This document shows positions 20,301 to 29,100 of a stretch of DNA of 64,000 nucleotides, in pieces. Source of the stretch: Caballeronia sp. INDeC2 (GTDB lineage: Bacteria; Pseudomonadota; Gammaproteobacteria; Burkholderiales; Burkholderiaceae); NCBI RefSeq assembly GCF_023631325.1, contig NZ_JALQDG010000041.1, positions 1 to 64,000 on the forward strand. The letters are read 5' to 3'. The notes beneath the pieces were generated by a model, which was not told the DNA's origin, did not search any database, and was given only the letters and a program-made list of their open reading frames with translations. Made by a program: the position numbers and the translations under genes. Position 1 is the stretch's first letter. Every line of letters begins with the position of its first letter.

Positions 20301-22220
20301 CACGCGGCCGGGCGACGCGTCGCCGTTCGCGTCCACGCCGAGCGGCGCGTCTTCCTCGCTTTCGACGACGGGCTGCTCGTGCGCGTCGGGCGCCCAGCGC
20401 ATGGCAGCATCGACATACGAACGGGCCCGAATGCTCGCTTCCGCATGCTGCGCGCCTTGCACATCGAGCGCGGTCTCGCGCGGCGCGGGCAACGTGACGG
20501 TGAAGCACGCGCCGTCGCCCGGCGTGCTTTCCACGCGGATCGTGCCGCCGTGCAGCTTGACGAGCTCCTGCACCATCGCGAGCCCGATGCCGCTGCCTTC
20601 CATCGAACGGCCCGCCGCGCCCGCGACGCGATGAAAGCGTTCGAACACGCGCGCGAGCTCTCGCTCCGGAATGCCGATGCCCGTATCTCGCACGCTCAGT
20701 TCGATGCCGTGCTCCGCGCTCGCGTGCAGCGAAATACGGATGACGCCGTCGAACGTGAACTTGAACGCGTTCGACAGCAGGTTCATCACGATCTTTTCCC
20801 ACATGTCGCGGTCGATGTTCGCGATCACGGGCGTCGATCCGATATCGATCTCGAGGCGCAGGCCGGCCGTTTCGATCGCCGAGCGAAAGAGCGATGCGAG
20901 CTCCGCGGTGAACACGGCGATGTCCGTCGGCTGCCGGTGAATCTCGATGCGCCCCGCCTCGATGCGCGAGAAGTCGAGCAGCGCGTTGACGAGCTTCAGA
21001 AGCCGCAAGCCGTTGCGATGCATGATCTCGACGATCCGCATGTCTTCCCGGCTCACGCGATCGGGGCTCGCGAGCAGTTCTTCGAGCGGGCCGAGCATCA
21101 GCGTGAGCGGCGTCCTGAACTCGTGGCTGATGTTGGAGAAGAACGTGGTCTTCGCGCGGTCGATTTCGGCGAGCGCTTCCGCGCGCCGGCGCTCTTCGTC
21201 GTAGGCGTGCGCGTAGCCGATCGCCGCGCCGATCTGGCCCGCCACCAGATTCACGAACGCGCGATACGCTTCGTCGAACACGCGATAGGGATTGAGCGCT
21301 GCGATCAGCACGCTCGCGCGGCCTGTTTCGCCCGAAGGCGCGATGGGCACGATGACGGCGCTCGTCGGCGCGGCGTTCCATGCGCCCGTGGGCAGCGGCG
21401 CATCGATGAGACGATCCAGATCCGTGACGATGCGCGCTTCGTTCTCGCGCAGCACCTCCGGGAAGGGCCACGGATTTGGCTGCGCCGCATGCAGCGTCGC
21501 GGGCGCGGCGCGATGCCCCGGTTCGATGCCGCTCGCGCCGACGAGCGTCGCCGTGTCGCCGTCCGGATCGAGCGCGTAGAGCAGCGCGAAGGGCATGTCG
21601 CGCGAGGCGATTTCGAGCGCGCTCATCGAACGTTCGCACGCTTCGCGCCACGTGCGCGCGTCGGCTGCGGATGCCGCCAGCTCGCGCAGCACGTGCAACT
21701 GGCGCTCGCCGATCACGCGTTGCGTGTCGTCGCTGTTCGCGCAGATGATGCCGCCCGCGCCGCCGCGATCGTCGGGAACCGGGCTGTAGGAGAACGTGTA
21801 ATACGTTTCCTCCGGAAAGCCGTTGCGCTCCATGATGAGGAGCTTCTGTTCGACGTAAGTGCCTTCGACGCCCGCGAGCGCGGTGTCGAGCAGCGGGCCG
21901 ATTTCGCTCCAGATTTCGCGCCACACGACCGACGTCGGCCGGCCGAGCGCCTGCGGATGCTTGCCGCCGATGATCGGCTTGTACGCGTCGTTGTAGAAGA
22001 AGAGCAGATCGGAGCCCCAGCCGACCCAGATCGGCTGGCGCGAGGTCAGCATGATACGGATGGCCGTCTTGAGACTTTGCGGCCAGTGCGCGGGCGAACC
22101 GAGCGCCGTCTGCGTCCAGTCGATTGCGCGGATGAGCGCGCCCATGTCGCCGCCGCCCAGGAGGAAGCTAGGGTCGAGCCCGTCCATCCTCGTATCCGCG
22201 ATCAGATTGTCAGGTTTCAT
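17361..22220 (-). CDS. Hybrid sensor histidine kinase with two kinase cores and three receiver domains
   Basis: This is a soluble 1,619-residue multidomain kinase; I see no membrane segment. The order is: PAS (about 25-175), GAF (185-340), HisKA with NISHEFRTP (His 366), HATPase (N box [13 protein letters not shown]-type loops), receiver 1 (phospho-Asp about 688 in [11 protein letters not shown]), GAF 2 (775-940), PAS 2 (980-1085), a second HisKA with GGVAHDFNN (His 1116), HATPase 2 ([18 protein letters not shown]), receiver 2 (Asp about 1406) and receiver 3 (Asp about 1552). Start 22220 is chosen for AGGAG 10 nt upstream; an ATG at 22265 lacks a site. It is convergent with the EAL/GGDEF gene by 5 nt. 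The signal is unknown. Confidence 0.92.
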   Translation of the reverse strand: MKPDNLIADTRMDGLDPSFLLGGGDMGALIRAIDWTQTALGSPAHWPQSLKTAIRIMLTSRQPIWVGWGSDLLFFYNDAYKPIIGGKHPQALGRPTSVVWREIWSEIGPLLDTALAGVEGTYVEQKLLIMERNGFPEETYYTFSYSPVPDDRGGAGGIICANSDDTQRVIGERQLHVLRELAASAADARTWREACERSMSALEIASRDMPFALLYALDPDGDTATLVGASGIEPGHRAAPATLHAAQPNPWPFPEVLRENEARIVTDLDRLIDAPLPTGAWNAAPTSAVIVPIAPSGETGRASVLIAALNPYRVFDEAYRAFVNLVAGQIGAAIGYAHAYDEERRRAEALAEIDRAKTTFFSNISHEFRTPLTLMLGPLEELLASPDRVSREDMRIVEIMHRNGLRLLKLVNALLDFSRIEAGRIEIHRQPTDIAVFTAELASLFRSAIETAGLRLEIDIGSTPVIANIDRDMWEKIVMNLLSNAFKFTFDGVIRISLHASAEHGIELSVRDTGIGIPERELARVFERFHRVAGAAGRSMEGSGIGLAMVQELVKLHGGTIRVESTPGDGACFTVTLPAPRETALDVQGAQHAEASIRARSYVDAAMRWAPDAHEQPVVESEEDAPLGVDANGDASPGRVLVVDDNADLRDYMRRMLIAAGHDVSVAADGEAALAMARTVHPEVIVSDVMMPRLDGFGLLRALREDEALRETPVVLLSARAGEEARVGGLEAGADDYLTKPFAARELLARVASNLRLARLRHATEEKLRDESRTLEVLNRVGTAVAGELELSRAVQVVVDAATELTGAAFGSFFYNVLDDKGGRYTLYTLSGVPKDTFAQFPMPRNTAVFGPTFAGEGIVRSDDITKDRRYGHNAPHHGMPKGHLAVCSYLAAPVVSRDGEVLGGLFFGHPEPGIFTERSERVLAGIASQAAIAIDNARLFQAAQDEIAERKKAQDALRDLNETLERRVADAVADRDRLWELSEDLLFVASFEGALLRVSPSWTTVLGFDSQRLHSHTVMDLVHPDDVQAATAELGKLRASGQPVRYECRLSRSDGGWRWIAWTVSLDPRTRRIHGVGRDVTADRETADALRHAEEALRMAQKMEAIGKLTGGVAHDFNNLLQVIGGNLQLLAKDVAGKDKPEQRVRNALAGVARGANLASQLLAFGRRQPLAPKVVNLGRFVRGLDDMFRRALGDGIEIETIVSGGLWNTLVDPFQVENALLNLAINARDAMNGHGKLTIEAGNASLDEAYAMRNVEVSPGQYVMVAVTDTGAGMSPEVQERAFEPFFTTKREGQGTGLGLSMVYGFVKQSGGHVKVYSEEGHGTTVRLYLPRAREEEDLETHIDAGPAKGGSETILVVEDDEEVRATVVELLADLGYRVLRAKDAQSALAIVESGVPVDLLFTDVVMPGPLRSTELARKARERVPGIAVLFTSGYTDNAIVHAGRLDEGIDLLSKPYTYEALARKVRHVLGQAAQPAAPVVGDTDTSVPRVAEDDAPSHMRVLYVEDNELVRTSTAELLRTLGLDLIDAGSVDKALALLREHRFEVLLTDVDLAGQSGVELAIAACRSAPELGVVFVTGYDLTLGDDERRALPRSVLVRKPFDPLAMINALNAAVAR

Positions 22221-22405
22221 CGACCCTTGGTCTCCTGGCCCGGTCTCTCGATGCGGCGACGTCATGTGGCGGCAATACCCGTATTAAGGATCGAATCGAT
22301 GGCGCGCCGCGCTTGCAAAGGCGCGCGGGCGATTTTTGAATTCTCGCACGGAAAACGCTTCGGCTTCTGCCGGCCATACGCGTGGCAGGGCCGCCGGAAT
22401 CGCGC

Positions 22406-23182
22406 TCAGGGCGCGGCGATCGGATCGAGTCCGGTGGCGCGCACGGTGTCCTGCGCTTGCGGCGACGCGAGAAAGCGCAGCAGCGCGCGCGCCTCGTCCG
22501 GATGTTTTGCGCCGCTGGGAATGCCGGCCGCGAAACGCGTGACCGACTGCACGTCTTCGGGAATCCGCCCGACGAATTGCGCGCCCGGCACCGGCAGCAG
22601 TTCGCTGACCTGCTGAAGGCCGATTTCGAAGTCGCCGTTCGCGACGACCGATGCCACCGGAATCTTCGGGACCATCTTCGCTTTCGCTTTCACCTGATCT
22701 TCGATGCCGAGTCTTCTGAACATTTCGTTCTGAATGTAGACGCCGCTCGCGCTGTCCGAATAGGCGATGGACTTCGCATGGAGCAGCGCCTGTCTGAGCG
22801 CATCCACGCTGCCGATGTCGGGCTTGGGCGCGCCCGCGCGCACCGATACGCCGATGCGCGAATCGGCGAGCTCGACGCGCGAATCTGGCATGACGAGGCC
22901 GCGCTTGATGAGATCGTCGAGCGCGTAGCCGACCATGATGACGACATCGGCCGGCTCGCCGCGTGCAAGCCGGTTGGGGATGGCTTCGGGCGCCTGGCCC
23001 ATCGACGGGCCGAGCGCGGTGTCGAGCGTGTCGCCGGTCTCAGCGGTGAACTTCGGGCCGAGGATCTTGTACGCGGCCGTGAATCCGCCGGAACTCATCA
23101 CGTGCAGGTCGGCGGCCTTGACGGCATGAGCGCAAATGGTAATGAACGAAAACGCGATGAGCTTCGTGACGAGCGATTTCAT
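22406..23182 (-). CDS. Periplasmic substrate-binding protein, ModA-like, orphan
   Basis: This 258-residue protein has a signal peptide (cleavage near AVKA-ADLHV, residue 23) and the type II binding-protein fold of the molybdate-binding family. Motifs include LHVMSSGGFTAAYKILGPKF, GEPADVVIMV, SIAYSDSASGVYIQNEMFRRLGI and a C-terminal ALLRFLASPQAQ helix. No permease or ATPase gene is next to it, so it either works with a distant transporter or acts as a sensor or scavenger. Start 23182 gives MKSLVTKLIAFSF. The ligand need not be molybdate; many relatives bind other oxyanions or organic acids. Confidence 0.85.
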   Translation of the reverse strand: MKSLVTKLIAFSFITICAHAVKAADLHVMSSGGFTAAYKILGPKFTAETGDTLDTALGPSMGQAPEAIPNRLARGEPADVVIMVGYALDDLIKRGLVMPDSRVELADSRIGVSVRAGAPKPDIGSVDALRQALLHAKSIAYSDSASGVYIQNEMFRRLGIEDQVKAKAKMVPKIPVASVVANGDFEIGLQQVSELLPVPGAQFVGRIPEDVQSVTRFAAGIPSGAKHPDEARALLRFLASPQAQDTVRATGLDPIAAP

Positions 23183-23332
23183 GGAAGGTCGAAAAAAGAA
23201 GGGGATGCCATTTGACCGCAAAGCCGCGCGCACGCGCAAGGCGGTGATGGGTTCGACGTTCGGAACGCTTTTTGCTGAAACGATGCCAGCACAAGCACAT
23301 TGCGTACTCACGCTGCCACGACGTTCGAGAAC

Positions 23333-23599
23333 ATGTCCAGATCGATGCCCAGAACCACACTCACCTCCGAAGCAGGGCTATACGAAGGCTTCGATATCTA
23401 CGCGTCCTACGTGGTCAACGCGACGGGCATGCATATCGGCACACTCAAGGTGGTTCGCAAGCGCGACAAGCGCGTGCTCTATCCATTCGACGGCTGCGAG
23501 ACCATCGGTCCATTCGAATCCAGCGAGGATGCGCGGCGCGCCGCCGAAGCGCTCGGCAGACGAATCGTCACGGCGGACATCTCCCATCCGGAGCATTGA
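23333..23599 (+). CDS. Small conserved Burkholderia protein, DUF6723-like
   Basis: This 88-residue protein contains GFDIYASYVVNATGMHIGTLKVVRK, VLYPFDGCETIGPFESSEDARRAAEALGRRIV and ends DISHPEH. The pattern (YxxY, IGTLKVVR, PFDGxxxIGPF) matches a small family found widely in Burkholderiaceae whose function is unknown; I recall it as DUF6723. It is probably cytosolic, as there is no signal peptide or hydrophobic segment. Start could be 23333 or 23345; both are ATG with weak ribosome sites. It diverges from the ModA-like gene. Confidence 0.7.
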   Translation: MSRSMPRTTLTSEAGLYEGFDIYASYVVNATGMHIGTLKVVRKRDKRVLYPFDGCETIGPFESSEDARRAAEALGRRIVTADISHPEH

Positions 23600-23819
23600 T
23601 CGCACGTCGTCCGCGAATGTCCTATGACACACGGTAAAAGCCACGCGAGTTCCCCCGTCGATCGGCAAGAATCGCACGGGCTTCGGGGAAAACCCCAGCG
23701 TCTCGATCGTCCTAGGACATGCGGGACGCACAGGATGCGTCTGTATCTTGAACTCAAGGCGGTGCGTGGCGCGCGAACGCGGCGCAGCACCGGGTCACTG
23801 ACGCATCCGGACGACGACT

Positions 23820-25208
23820 ATGAGTTATGTGCAACCATCCACGAGGCAAGACGCGCAATTGCGCGGGCCCATCAGACGCGCGATGGCTGCTTCGGCCATC
23901 GGCAATGCGACCGAGTGGTTTGATTACGGCATCTACAGCTACGGCCTCACCTATATTTCGGCTGCGCTCTTTCCCGGCAGCACCGCGCAGGCGACGCTCT
24001 TCGCGCTCGCGACCTTTGCGATTTCCTTTCTCGTGCGGCCGCTCGGCGGACTCTTCTGGGGACCGCTCGGCGACCGGCTCGGCCGCAAGCATGTGCTCGC
24101 GCTGACCATCATCATCATGTCGATGGCGACGTTGCTCGTCGGCCTCTTGCCTTCGTATGGGAGCATCGGCTGGTGGGCGCCCGCGGCGCTCGTCTTGCTG
24201 CGCATGATCCAGGGCTTCTCGACGGGCGGCGAGTACGGCGGCGCGGCGACTTTCATGGCCGAGTACGCGCCCGATCACAAGCGCGGCTTTTGCGGCAGTT
24301 TCCTCGAGTTCGGCACGCTTGCGGGCTTTTCGCTCGGCGCGTTTCTGATGCTCGGATGCTCGGTCCTCTTGGGCAACGACGCGATGCACGCTTGGGGCTG
24401 GCGTCTGCCGTTCCTCGTCGCGGCGCCGCTCGGGGTTATCGGCCTGTATCTGCGCTCGAAGATGGAAGATACGCCGGTGTTTCGCGAATGCGCCGAAGCG
24501 GCGGAACGCGAGCATCATGCGGGCGTACCGTTGCGTGAGCTTTTTGTCAGCTACTGGAAGCCGTTGCTTCAGCTCGGTGGACTGGTCGTCGCGTTGAACG
24601 TGGTGAACTACGTGCTGCTTGCGTATATGCCGACGTTCATGAAGAAGGAACTCGGCATGAGCGATAACCTTTCGCTGCTGCTGCCCTTGATCGGCATGTT
24701 GTCGATGATGGTGCTGCTGCCGTTCGCGGGCGCGCTGTCGGATCGCATCGGAAGGAAAAAGGTGTGGTGGCTGTCGCTCGCCGGCATCTTCGTCGCGGCC
24801 GTGCCGATGTTCACGTTGATGTCGCATGGCATCGCCGGCGCGCTGATCGGGCTTGGGGTGCTGGGACTGCTTTATGTGCCGCAGCTCGCGAGCATTTCGG
24901 CGATGTTTCCCGCTATGTTCCCGACGCAGGCCCGTTATGCGGGGATGGCGATCGCTTATAACATTTCGACGTCCATCTTCGGAGGCACGGCTCCGATGGT
25001 CACGGACTGGCTCATCGGGCGCACCGGTAATACGCTGGTGCCGGCGTATTACATGATGGGGGCTTGCGTGGTGGGGGCTGTTGCGTTGTTGTTCGTGACA
25101 GAGACGGTGGGGTGCTCGTTGCGTGGGCGGGGGATGCCTGGGGTTGGTGCCGGGGCGCGTCAGGGGGATGGCGGGGTAGAGGTGGTGCCGGAGCATCGGC
25201 ACGCTTGA
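23820..25208 (+). CDS. MFS transporter, metabolite:H+ symporter (MHS) family
   Basis: This 462-residue inner-membrane protein has twelve predicted helices. It opens with AIGNATEWFDYGIYSYGLTYIS, the MHS hallmark, then FLVRPLGGLFWGPLGDRLGRKHVL (the loop 2-3 MFS motif), RMIQGFSTGGEYGGAATFMAEYAP and LSDRIGRKKVWWLS. Family members import proline/betaine, alpha-ketoglutarate, citrate or shikimate with protons. The C-terminal tail after the last helix is glycine-rich and ends EHRHA, which is unusual. The gene stands alone and is followed by an intrinsic terminator. Confidence 0.9.
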   Translation: MSYVQPSTRQDAQLRGPIRRAMAASAIGNATEWFDYGIYSYGLTYISAALFPGSTAQATLFALATFAISFLVRPLGGLFWGPLGDRLGRKHVLALTIIIMSMATLLVGLLPSYGSIGWWAPAALVLLRMIQGFSTGGEYGGAATFMAEYAPDHKRGFCGSFLEFGTLAGFSLGAFLMLGCSVLLGNDAMHAWGWRLPFLVAAPLGVIGLYLRSKMEDTPVFRECAEAAEREHHAGVPLRELFVSYWKPLLQLGGLVVALNVVNYVLLAYMPTFMKKELGMSDNLSLLLPLIGMLSMMVLLPFAGALSDRIGRKKVWWLSLAGIFVAAVPMFTLMSHGIAGALIGLGVLGLLYVPQLASISAMFPAMFPTQARYAGMAIAYNISTSIFGGTAPMVTDWLIGRTGNTLVPAYYMMGACVVGAVALLFVTETVGCSLRGRGMPGVGAGARQGDGGVEVVPEHRHA

Positions 25209-25233
25209 GGGGTTGTTTTTTTGGCCGGTGTGC

Positions 25234-25268
25234 GGCCCGGCGTTTTGTGCGCACGGGCCGATTTTTTT
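25234..25268 (+). terminator. Rho-independent terminator after the MHS transporter gene
   Basis: GGCCCG (25234-25239) pairs with CGGGCC (25254-25259) and is followed within two bases by seven Ts. It lies 26 nt after the stop codon of the transporter gene. Confidence 0.75.
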
Positions 25269-25537
25269 GTGCGGTTCGCTCGCGACGCCCGGTTCTAATT
25301 CGGCAATTGCTCGATGTCCGATAGACAGTCTCTTTAACCCGTTGATGAAACACGGCGCGGCGTGTCTCGCAAGACTAGAGATGAGCTGGCCGGCGGACGC
25401 TTTCCATTGTCCGTATCACGATTTCCGGCATAACTCGCGAGCGAAAGAACGCTCTTGAAGTGACCATGTTCCTTTCCTGACGAAGCGATCAACTCGAACC
25501 CCATCTGCGTTATCTCACCGATGCGCGCGTAGTCACT
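25269..25537. other. Non-coding stretch between two convergent units
   Basis: The region from the MHS gene stop to the end of the sugar transporter operon is about 330 bp. Apart from the terminator at 25234-25268, I see no convincing reading frame, repeat or RNA structure. Short frames exist but lack family resemblance and ribosome sites. Confidence 0.5.
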
Positions 25538-26491
25538 TCATCTCGCCACCCTCACCGCCGTCTTGCGACCGAGCACCCGCGCCTGCAGCACAATCACAAG
25601 CAGCAAAAACAGCCCGCGAATCACCGACTGCCAATAAGCCGAAAGCGAGATGTACCCCAATCCGTTTTCAAAGTTCAAAAGATTGAACACAAGCCCAAGC
25701 AGCGCGACACCGGCGATCGTCATCGCGATGGAACCTTCACCACCCGTCAAACGCGTTCCTCCGAGCACCACCGCCGAAATCGCAAACAACTCCCAGCCGA
25801 CGCCCTCGTTCGGCTGTCCCGCCCCGAACTGCGCGGCGAGAATCGCGCCTGCTATGCCAGCGAGCAACCCGGAAACGGCATAAACAAAAACCAGCGTGCG
25901 ATCGACGTTCAACCCCATCAATCGCGATGCCTCCTCGCTGCCGCCGATCGCCAACGCATGCCGCCCGAAGCGCGAGCTGCGCAACGCAATCCACCCGATC
26001 ACCGCCGCCACCGCGCACACGATCCCAGGAATCGGCAAGCCAAAAAAATCGCCTTGCCCGAACGCGGCAAAATTCCCATCCGACGCTATCGCCACCGAAT
26101 CGTTATGACCGAGCAATAACGCAAGCCCATGCGCGCCGAGGCTCGTCGCCAGCGTGACGATGAACGGCAAGATCCGCATATGCGTAATGACGAGCCCGTT
26201 CAATACGCCGACTGCAAGCCCCGCGAACGACCCCGCAAGCACGCCCGCCCACGCGCCGTGCGCACTCGCCAGCGCCGACACGACGCTCGCCAGCGCCGCC
26301 ACCGCGCCGACCGACAGATCGATGCCGCCCGTGATGATCACGAACGCCATCCCAATCGATATCAGCAGAAACATCGAGTTGTATCGCCAGAACGACGTGA
26401 CGTTATATGCCGATAAAAAATGCTCATAGCGCGTGACGCCAAGCACGAGCAACACGACGAGCGCAACCAGAATGGGCAGGTTCTTCTTCAT
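25538..26491 (-). CDS. yjfF: Sugar ABC transporter permease (YjfF-like)
   Basis: This 317-residue inner-membrane protein of the RbsC/BPD_transp_2 class has about nine hydrophobic segments. Motifs include FLLISIGMAFVIITGGIDLSVGAVAAL (about residues 41-67), NGLVITHMRILPFIVTLATS and the coupling segment GGSEEASRLMGLNVDRTLVFVYAVSG. It is the last gene in the order binding protein, ATPase, permease, permease, which is that of ytfQ-ytfR-ytfT-yjfF. Start 26491 lies 7 nt after the preceding permease stop. The symbol reflects operon position and resemblance and is tentative. Confidence 0.85.
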   Translation of the reverse strand: MKKNLPILVALVVLLVLGVTRYEHFLSAYNVTSFWRYNSMFLLISIGMAFVIITGGIDLSVGAVAALASVVSALASAHGAWAGVLAGSFAGLAVGVLNGLVITHMRILPFIVTLATSLGAHGLALLLGHNDSVAIASDGNFAAFGQGDFFGLPIPGIVCAVAAVIGWIALRSSRFGRHALAIGGSEEASRLMGLNVDRTLVFVYAVSGLLAGIAGAILAAQFGAGQPNEGVGWELFAISAVVLGGTRLTGGEGSIAMTIAGVALLGLVFNLLNFENGLGYISLSAYWQSVIRGLFLLLVIVLQARVLGRKTAVRVAR

Positions 26492-26498
26492 GGCAAAG

Positions 26499-27479
26499 TC
26501 AGCCTCGCTTGCGTTGCACGTACACCGCGGCAATGATGATCGCAGCCTTCAGCACGAGCGCGGCGGCATCCGGAATGCCGTGCGCGAGCAGCGTGTAACG
26601 CAACAACTGAATGATGAGCGCGCCGATCAACGTGCCGGTGATATACGCCTTGCCGCCCGTCAGCGCAGTGCCGCCCACCGCCACCGCCGCGATTGCATCG
26701 AGCTCGACGCCGAGGCCCACCACGTTCGCATCCGACGATGAATTCACCGAAATCGATATGAGCCCCGCGAGTCCGGCGAGCGCCGCGCACACAGTGTACG
26801 CGATCATTTTCACGCGCGCGGTCGGAATGCCGGAGAGATACGCGGCATCCTCGTTGCCGCCCGTCACGAGCAGGTACTTGCCGAAGAGCGTCTTGCGCAC
26901 GATCCATGTGAACAACACGACGAGCGCGAGCATCAACAGAATCTGGAAGGGCACGCCCGCGACCTTGCCGAGCGCGATCCATTGAAACGCGGGATTGTTG
27001 AACGCCTGCAGGCTGCCGTCGGTGACGACCTGCGCGATGCCGCGTCCCGCGATGAACAGCACGAGCGTCGCGACGATAGGCTGCACGTTCAGACGCGTCA
27101 CGAGAAAGCCGTTGAAGACGCCGCATGCGGCAGCCGCGATGATCGGCAACGTGAACGCGAGAATAATGCCGAGCGGTCCGTCGATATTCATGAAGAGCAT
27201 CGGCGCGAGCGCACCGGCGATCGCCATCGAAGCACCGACTGACAAGTCGATGCCTCCTGTCGCGACGACGAGCGTCATGCCGATGCCGACGATCACGATC
27301 GTCACCACTTGCGTGAGATTCACGTTGAACGTCTGCAGCGACAGGAAGTGCTGCGTGAAGATCAGATTGAAGACGATCATCGCGAGCAGCACGGCGACTT
27401 CGCGCTGTATCGCGACGCCGCGCTTTTTCTTCACGGGCGCCTGCACGATCTGTGCGGCGCGTTGCGTGTCATCGATCAT
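26499..27479 (-). CDS. ytfT: Sugar ABC transporter permease (YtfT-like)
   Basis: This 326-residue RbsC-type permease has a charged cytosolic N-terminus of about 25 residues, then IVIVGIGMTLVVATGGIDLSVGASMAIAGA, NGFLVTRLNVQPIVATLVLF and the coupling region GGNEDAAYLSGIPTARVKMIAYTVCAALAG. A strong GGAGGAGG site precedes the ATG at 27479. The gene overlaps the 3' end of the ATPase gene by 11 nt, showing translational coupling. Confidence 0.87.
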   Translation of the reverse strand: MIDDTQRAAQIVQAPVKKKRGVAIQREVAVLLAMIVFNLIFTQHFLSLQTFNVNLTQVVTIVIVGIGMTLVVATGGIDLSVGASMAIAGALAPMLFMNIDGPLGIILAFTLPIIAAAACGVFNGFLVTRLNVQPIVATLVLFIAGRGIAQVVTDGSLQAFNNPAFQWIALGKVAGVPFQILLMLALVVLFTWIVRKTLFGKYLLVTGGNEDAAYLSGIPTARVKMIAYTVCAALAGLAGLISISVNSSSDANVVGLGVELDAIAAVAVGGTALTGGKAYITGTLIGALIIQLLRYTLLAHGIPDAAALVLKAAIIIAAVYVQRKRG

Positions 27480-29031
27480 GTTTCGCCTCCTCCACCGCTT
27501 CGGCAAGCGTCGATTCCGCGCCCGTGCCGTAAGCAATCGCGTCCATGATGGAGGACTCGTTCATCTGCGCGCCGTCGAGTTGCGCGACCGTTTCGCCATC
27601 GCGTATCACGACCGCGCGATCGGCCACAGCGGTGAGTTCTTCGAGTTCCGATGCCGATAGCAGCACCGCAAGGCCCGCATCGCGCAACTCGCGCACGATC
27701 TTCGCGACATCGGCTTTCGCGCCGACATCGATGCCGCGCGTGGGTTCGTCGAGCAGCAGCAGGCGAGGGTTCGTCGCGAGCCAGCGCGCGAGCAAAACCT
27801 TCTGTTGATTGCCGCCGGAGAGTTCACGTATCGGCTGGTCCGGCGAACGCAGCTTGATGCCGAGGGATTCGACGAAGCCATCGACGATCTCCCGCTGCTT
27901 CGCGACATCGACCACGCCGCGCTTCGTCAACGCGGGCAAACAAACGAGCGTCAGGTTATCGCGCACGGAGAGCTCCGGCACGACGCCTTCGGCCTTGCGA
28001 TCTTCCGTCAGATAAGCGATGCCGCGCGCAATCGCATCTTTCGGCGATTTGAACGCCGCATGCTCGCCGCCGACAACGAGTGCGCCCTTGGCCGGACGAT
28101 CCGCGCCGAAGAGAAGACGCATCGTCTCCGTGCGTCCCGAGCCGAGCAGGCCCGCGAGACCGACTGCTTCGCCCGCATGCACATCGAGCGATACGTCCGT
28201 GACTTTCGCGCCAGCGGCGAGGCCTTGCGCGGACAGCGCAACGGGCCCGCGCTTCGCGAGATTCGCTTCCTTCACCGCGCTGTCTTCGTGCACGACGGCG
28301 GCGAGCGTGCGGCCGAGCATCGTCGTGACGAGCTTCAGCTTGTCCATCTCCTGCATCGAATTTTCAGCGACGGTCTGACCGTCGCGCATCACGGTGACCC
28401 GATCGCAGAGCGCATACAGTTCATCGAGCCGGTGCGACACGAAGATCACCGCGCGCCCGTCGTCACGCAAACGGCGCACGACGGTGAAGAGCAGCTCGAC
28501 CTCGCGTTCGTCGAGCGAGGACGTCGATTCATCCATGATAACGAGCTTCGCATCCGACGACACCGCGCGCGCGAGCGCGACCATCTGCTGGATCGCGGTG
28601 GAATATTCGCGCACGGGTTTTCTGACATCGATTCGTAATCCGAACGATTCGAGGAGTTCAGCCGCGCGTCGTTGCACTGTCTTCCAGTCGATGAGACCGA
28701 AACGGCGCGGCTCACGTCCGAGAAAGATGTTCTCCGCGACCGAGCGGAACGGCACGAGATTGATCTCCTGATAGATCGTGCTGATGCCTGCTTCGCGTGC
28801 GTCCTTCGGTGTGCGGAAATCGACCTCGCGGCCATCGAAGCGAATCGTGCCTGCGCTCTTGCGATAGGCGCCCGTGAGGATCTTGATGAGCGTGGACTTG
28901 CCCGCGCCGTTCTGGCCGATCAGGGCGTGCACTTCGCCTGCCGCGACCGAGAGGCGCGCGCGCTTGAGCGCCGCGACGCCGCCGAACGCAATGTCGATGT
29001 CCTGCATGTCGAGAAGGGGAGTCTGAGCCAT
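27469..29031 (-). CDS. ytfR: Sugar ABC transporter ATP-binding protein, tandem domains (YtfR/RbsA-like)
   Basis: This 520-residue protein has two ATPase domains. Domain 1 has Walker A GQNGAGKST (about residue 38), signature STAIQQMVALARAV and LVIMDESTSSLDE. Domain 2 has the RbsA-typical degenerate Walker A GLLGSGRTE, signature LSGGNQQKVLLARWL and LLLDEPTRGIDVGAK. This asymmetry is normal for the monosaccharide (CUT2) importers. It powers uptake through the two permeases encoded downstream. Confidence 0.92.
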   Translation of the reverse strand: MAQTPLLDMQDIDIAFGGVAALKRARLSVAAGEVHALIGQNGAGKSTLIKILTGAYRKSAGTIRFDGREVDFRTPKDAREAGISTIYQEINLVPFRSVAENIFLGREPRRFGLIDWKTVQRRAAELLESFGLRIDVRKPVREYSTAIQQMVALARAVSSDAKLVIMDESTSSLDEREVELLFTVVRRLRDDGRAVIFVSHRLDELYALCDRVTVMRDGQTVAENSMQEMDKLKLVTTMLGRTLAAVVHEDSAVKEANLAKRGPVALSAQGLAAGAKVTDVSLDVHAGEAVGLAGLLGSGRTETMRLLFGADRPAKGALVVGGEHAAFKSPKDAIARGIAYLTEDRKAEGVVPELSVRDNLTLVCLPALTKRGVVDVAKQREIVDGFVESLGIKLRSPDQPIRELSGGNQQKVLLARWLATNPRLLLLDEPTRGIDVGAKADVAKIVRELRDAGLAVLLSASELEELTAVADRAVVIRDGETVAQLDGAQMNESSIMDAIAYGTGAESTLAEAVEEAKHDR

Positions 29032-29051
29032 GCCGTGAGTCCGTCGAAATG

Positions 29052-29082
29052 AAAAAGCGAGCGCCTTCGATCAGGCGCCCGC
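29052..29082 (-). terminator. Intercistronic attenuator/terminator after the sugar-binding protein gene
   Basis: Read on the minus strand, GCGGGCGCCT and AGGCGCTCGC form a 10-bp stem (one G-T wobble) with a 6-nt loop and five Ts right after. It lies between the binding-protein gene and the ATPase gene of one operon, so it likely terminates only part of the transcripts, giving more binding protein. Confidence 0.7.
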
Positions 29083-29100
29083 AAGACACACACACTCCGC

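Noticed and set aside
22302-22326. GCGCGCC/GGCGCGC inverted repeat in front of the hybrid kinase
   Set aside because: Low-complexity GC repeat with no T-tract or other operator context; likely chance.
19491-22616. A 1,041-residue open frame antisense to the hybrid kinase
   Set aside because: It is Arg/His-rich with no domain, and the opposite strand is a clear multidomain kinase. Long antisense frames are expected in high-GC DNA.
23624-23819. Short frame between the DUF6723-like and MHS genes
   Set aside because: No ribosome site or family resemblance; treated as the promoter region of the transporter.
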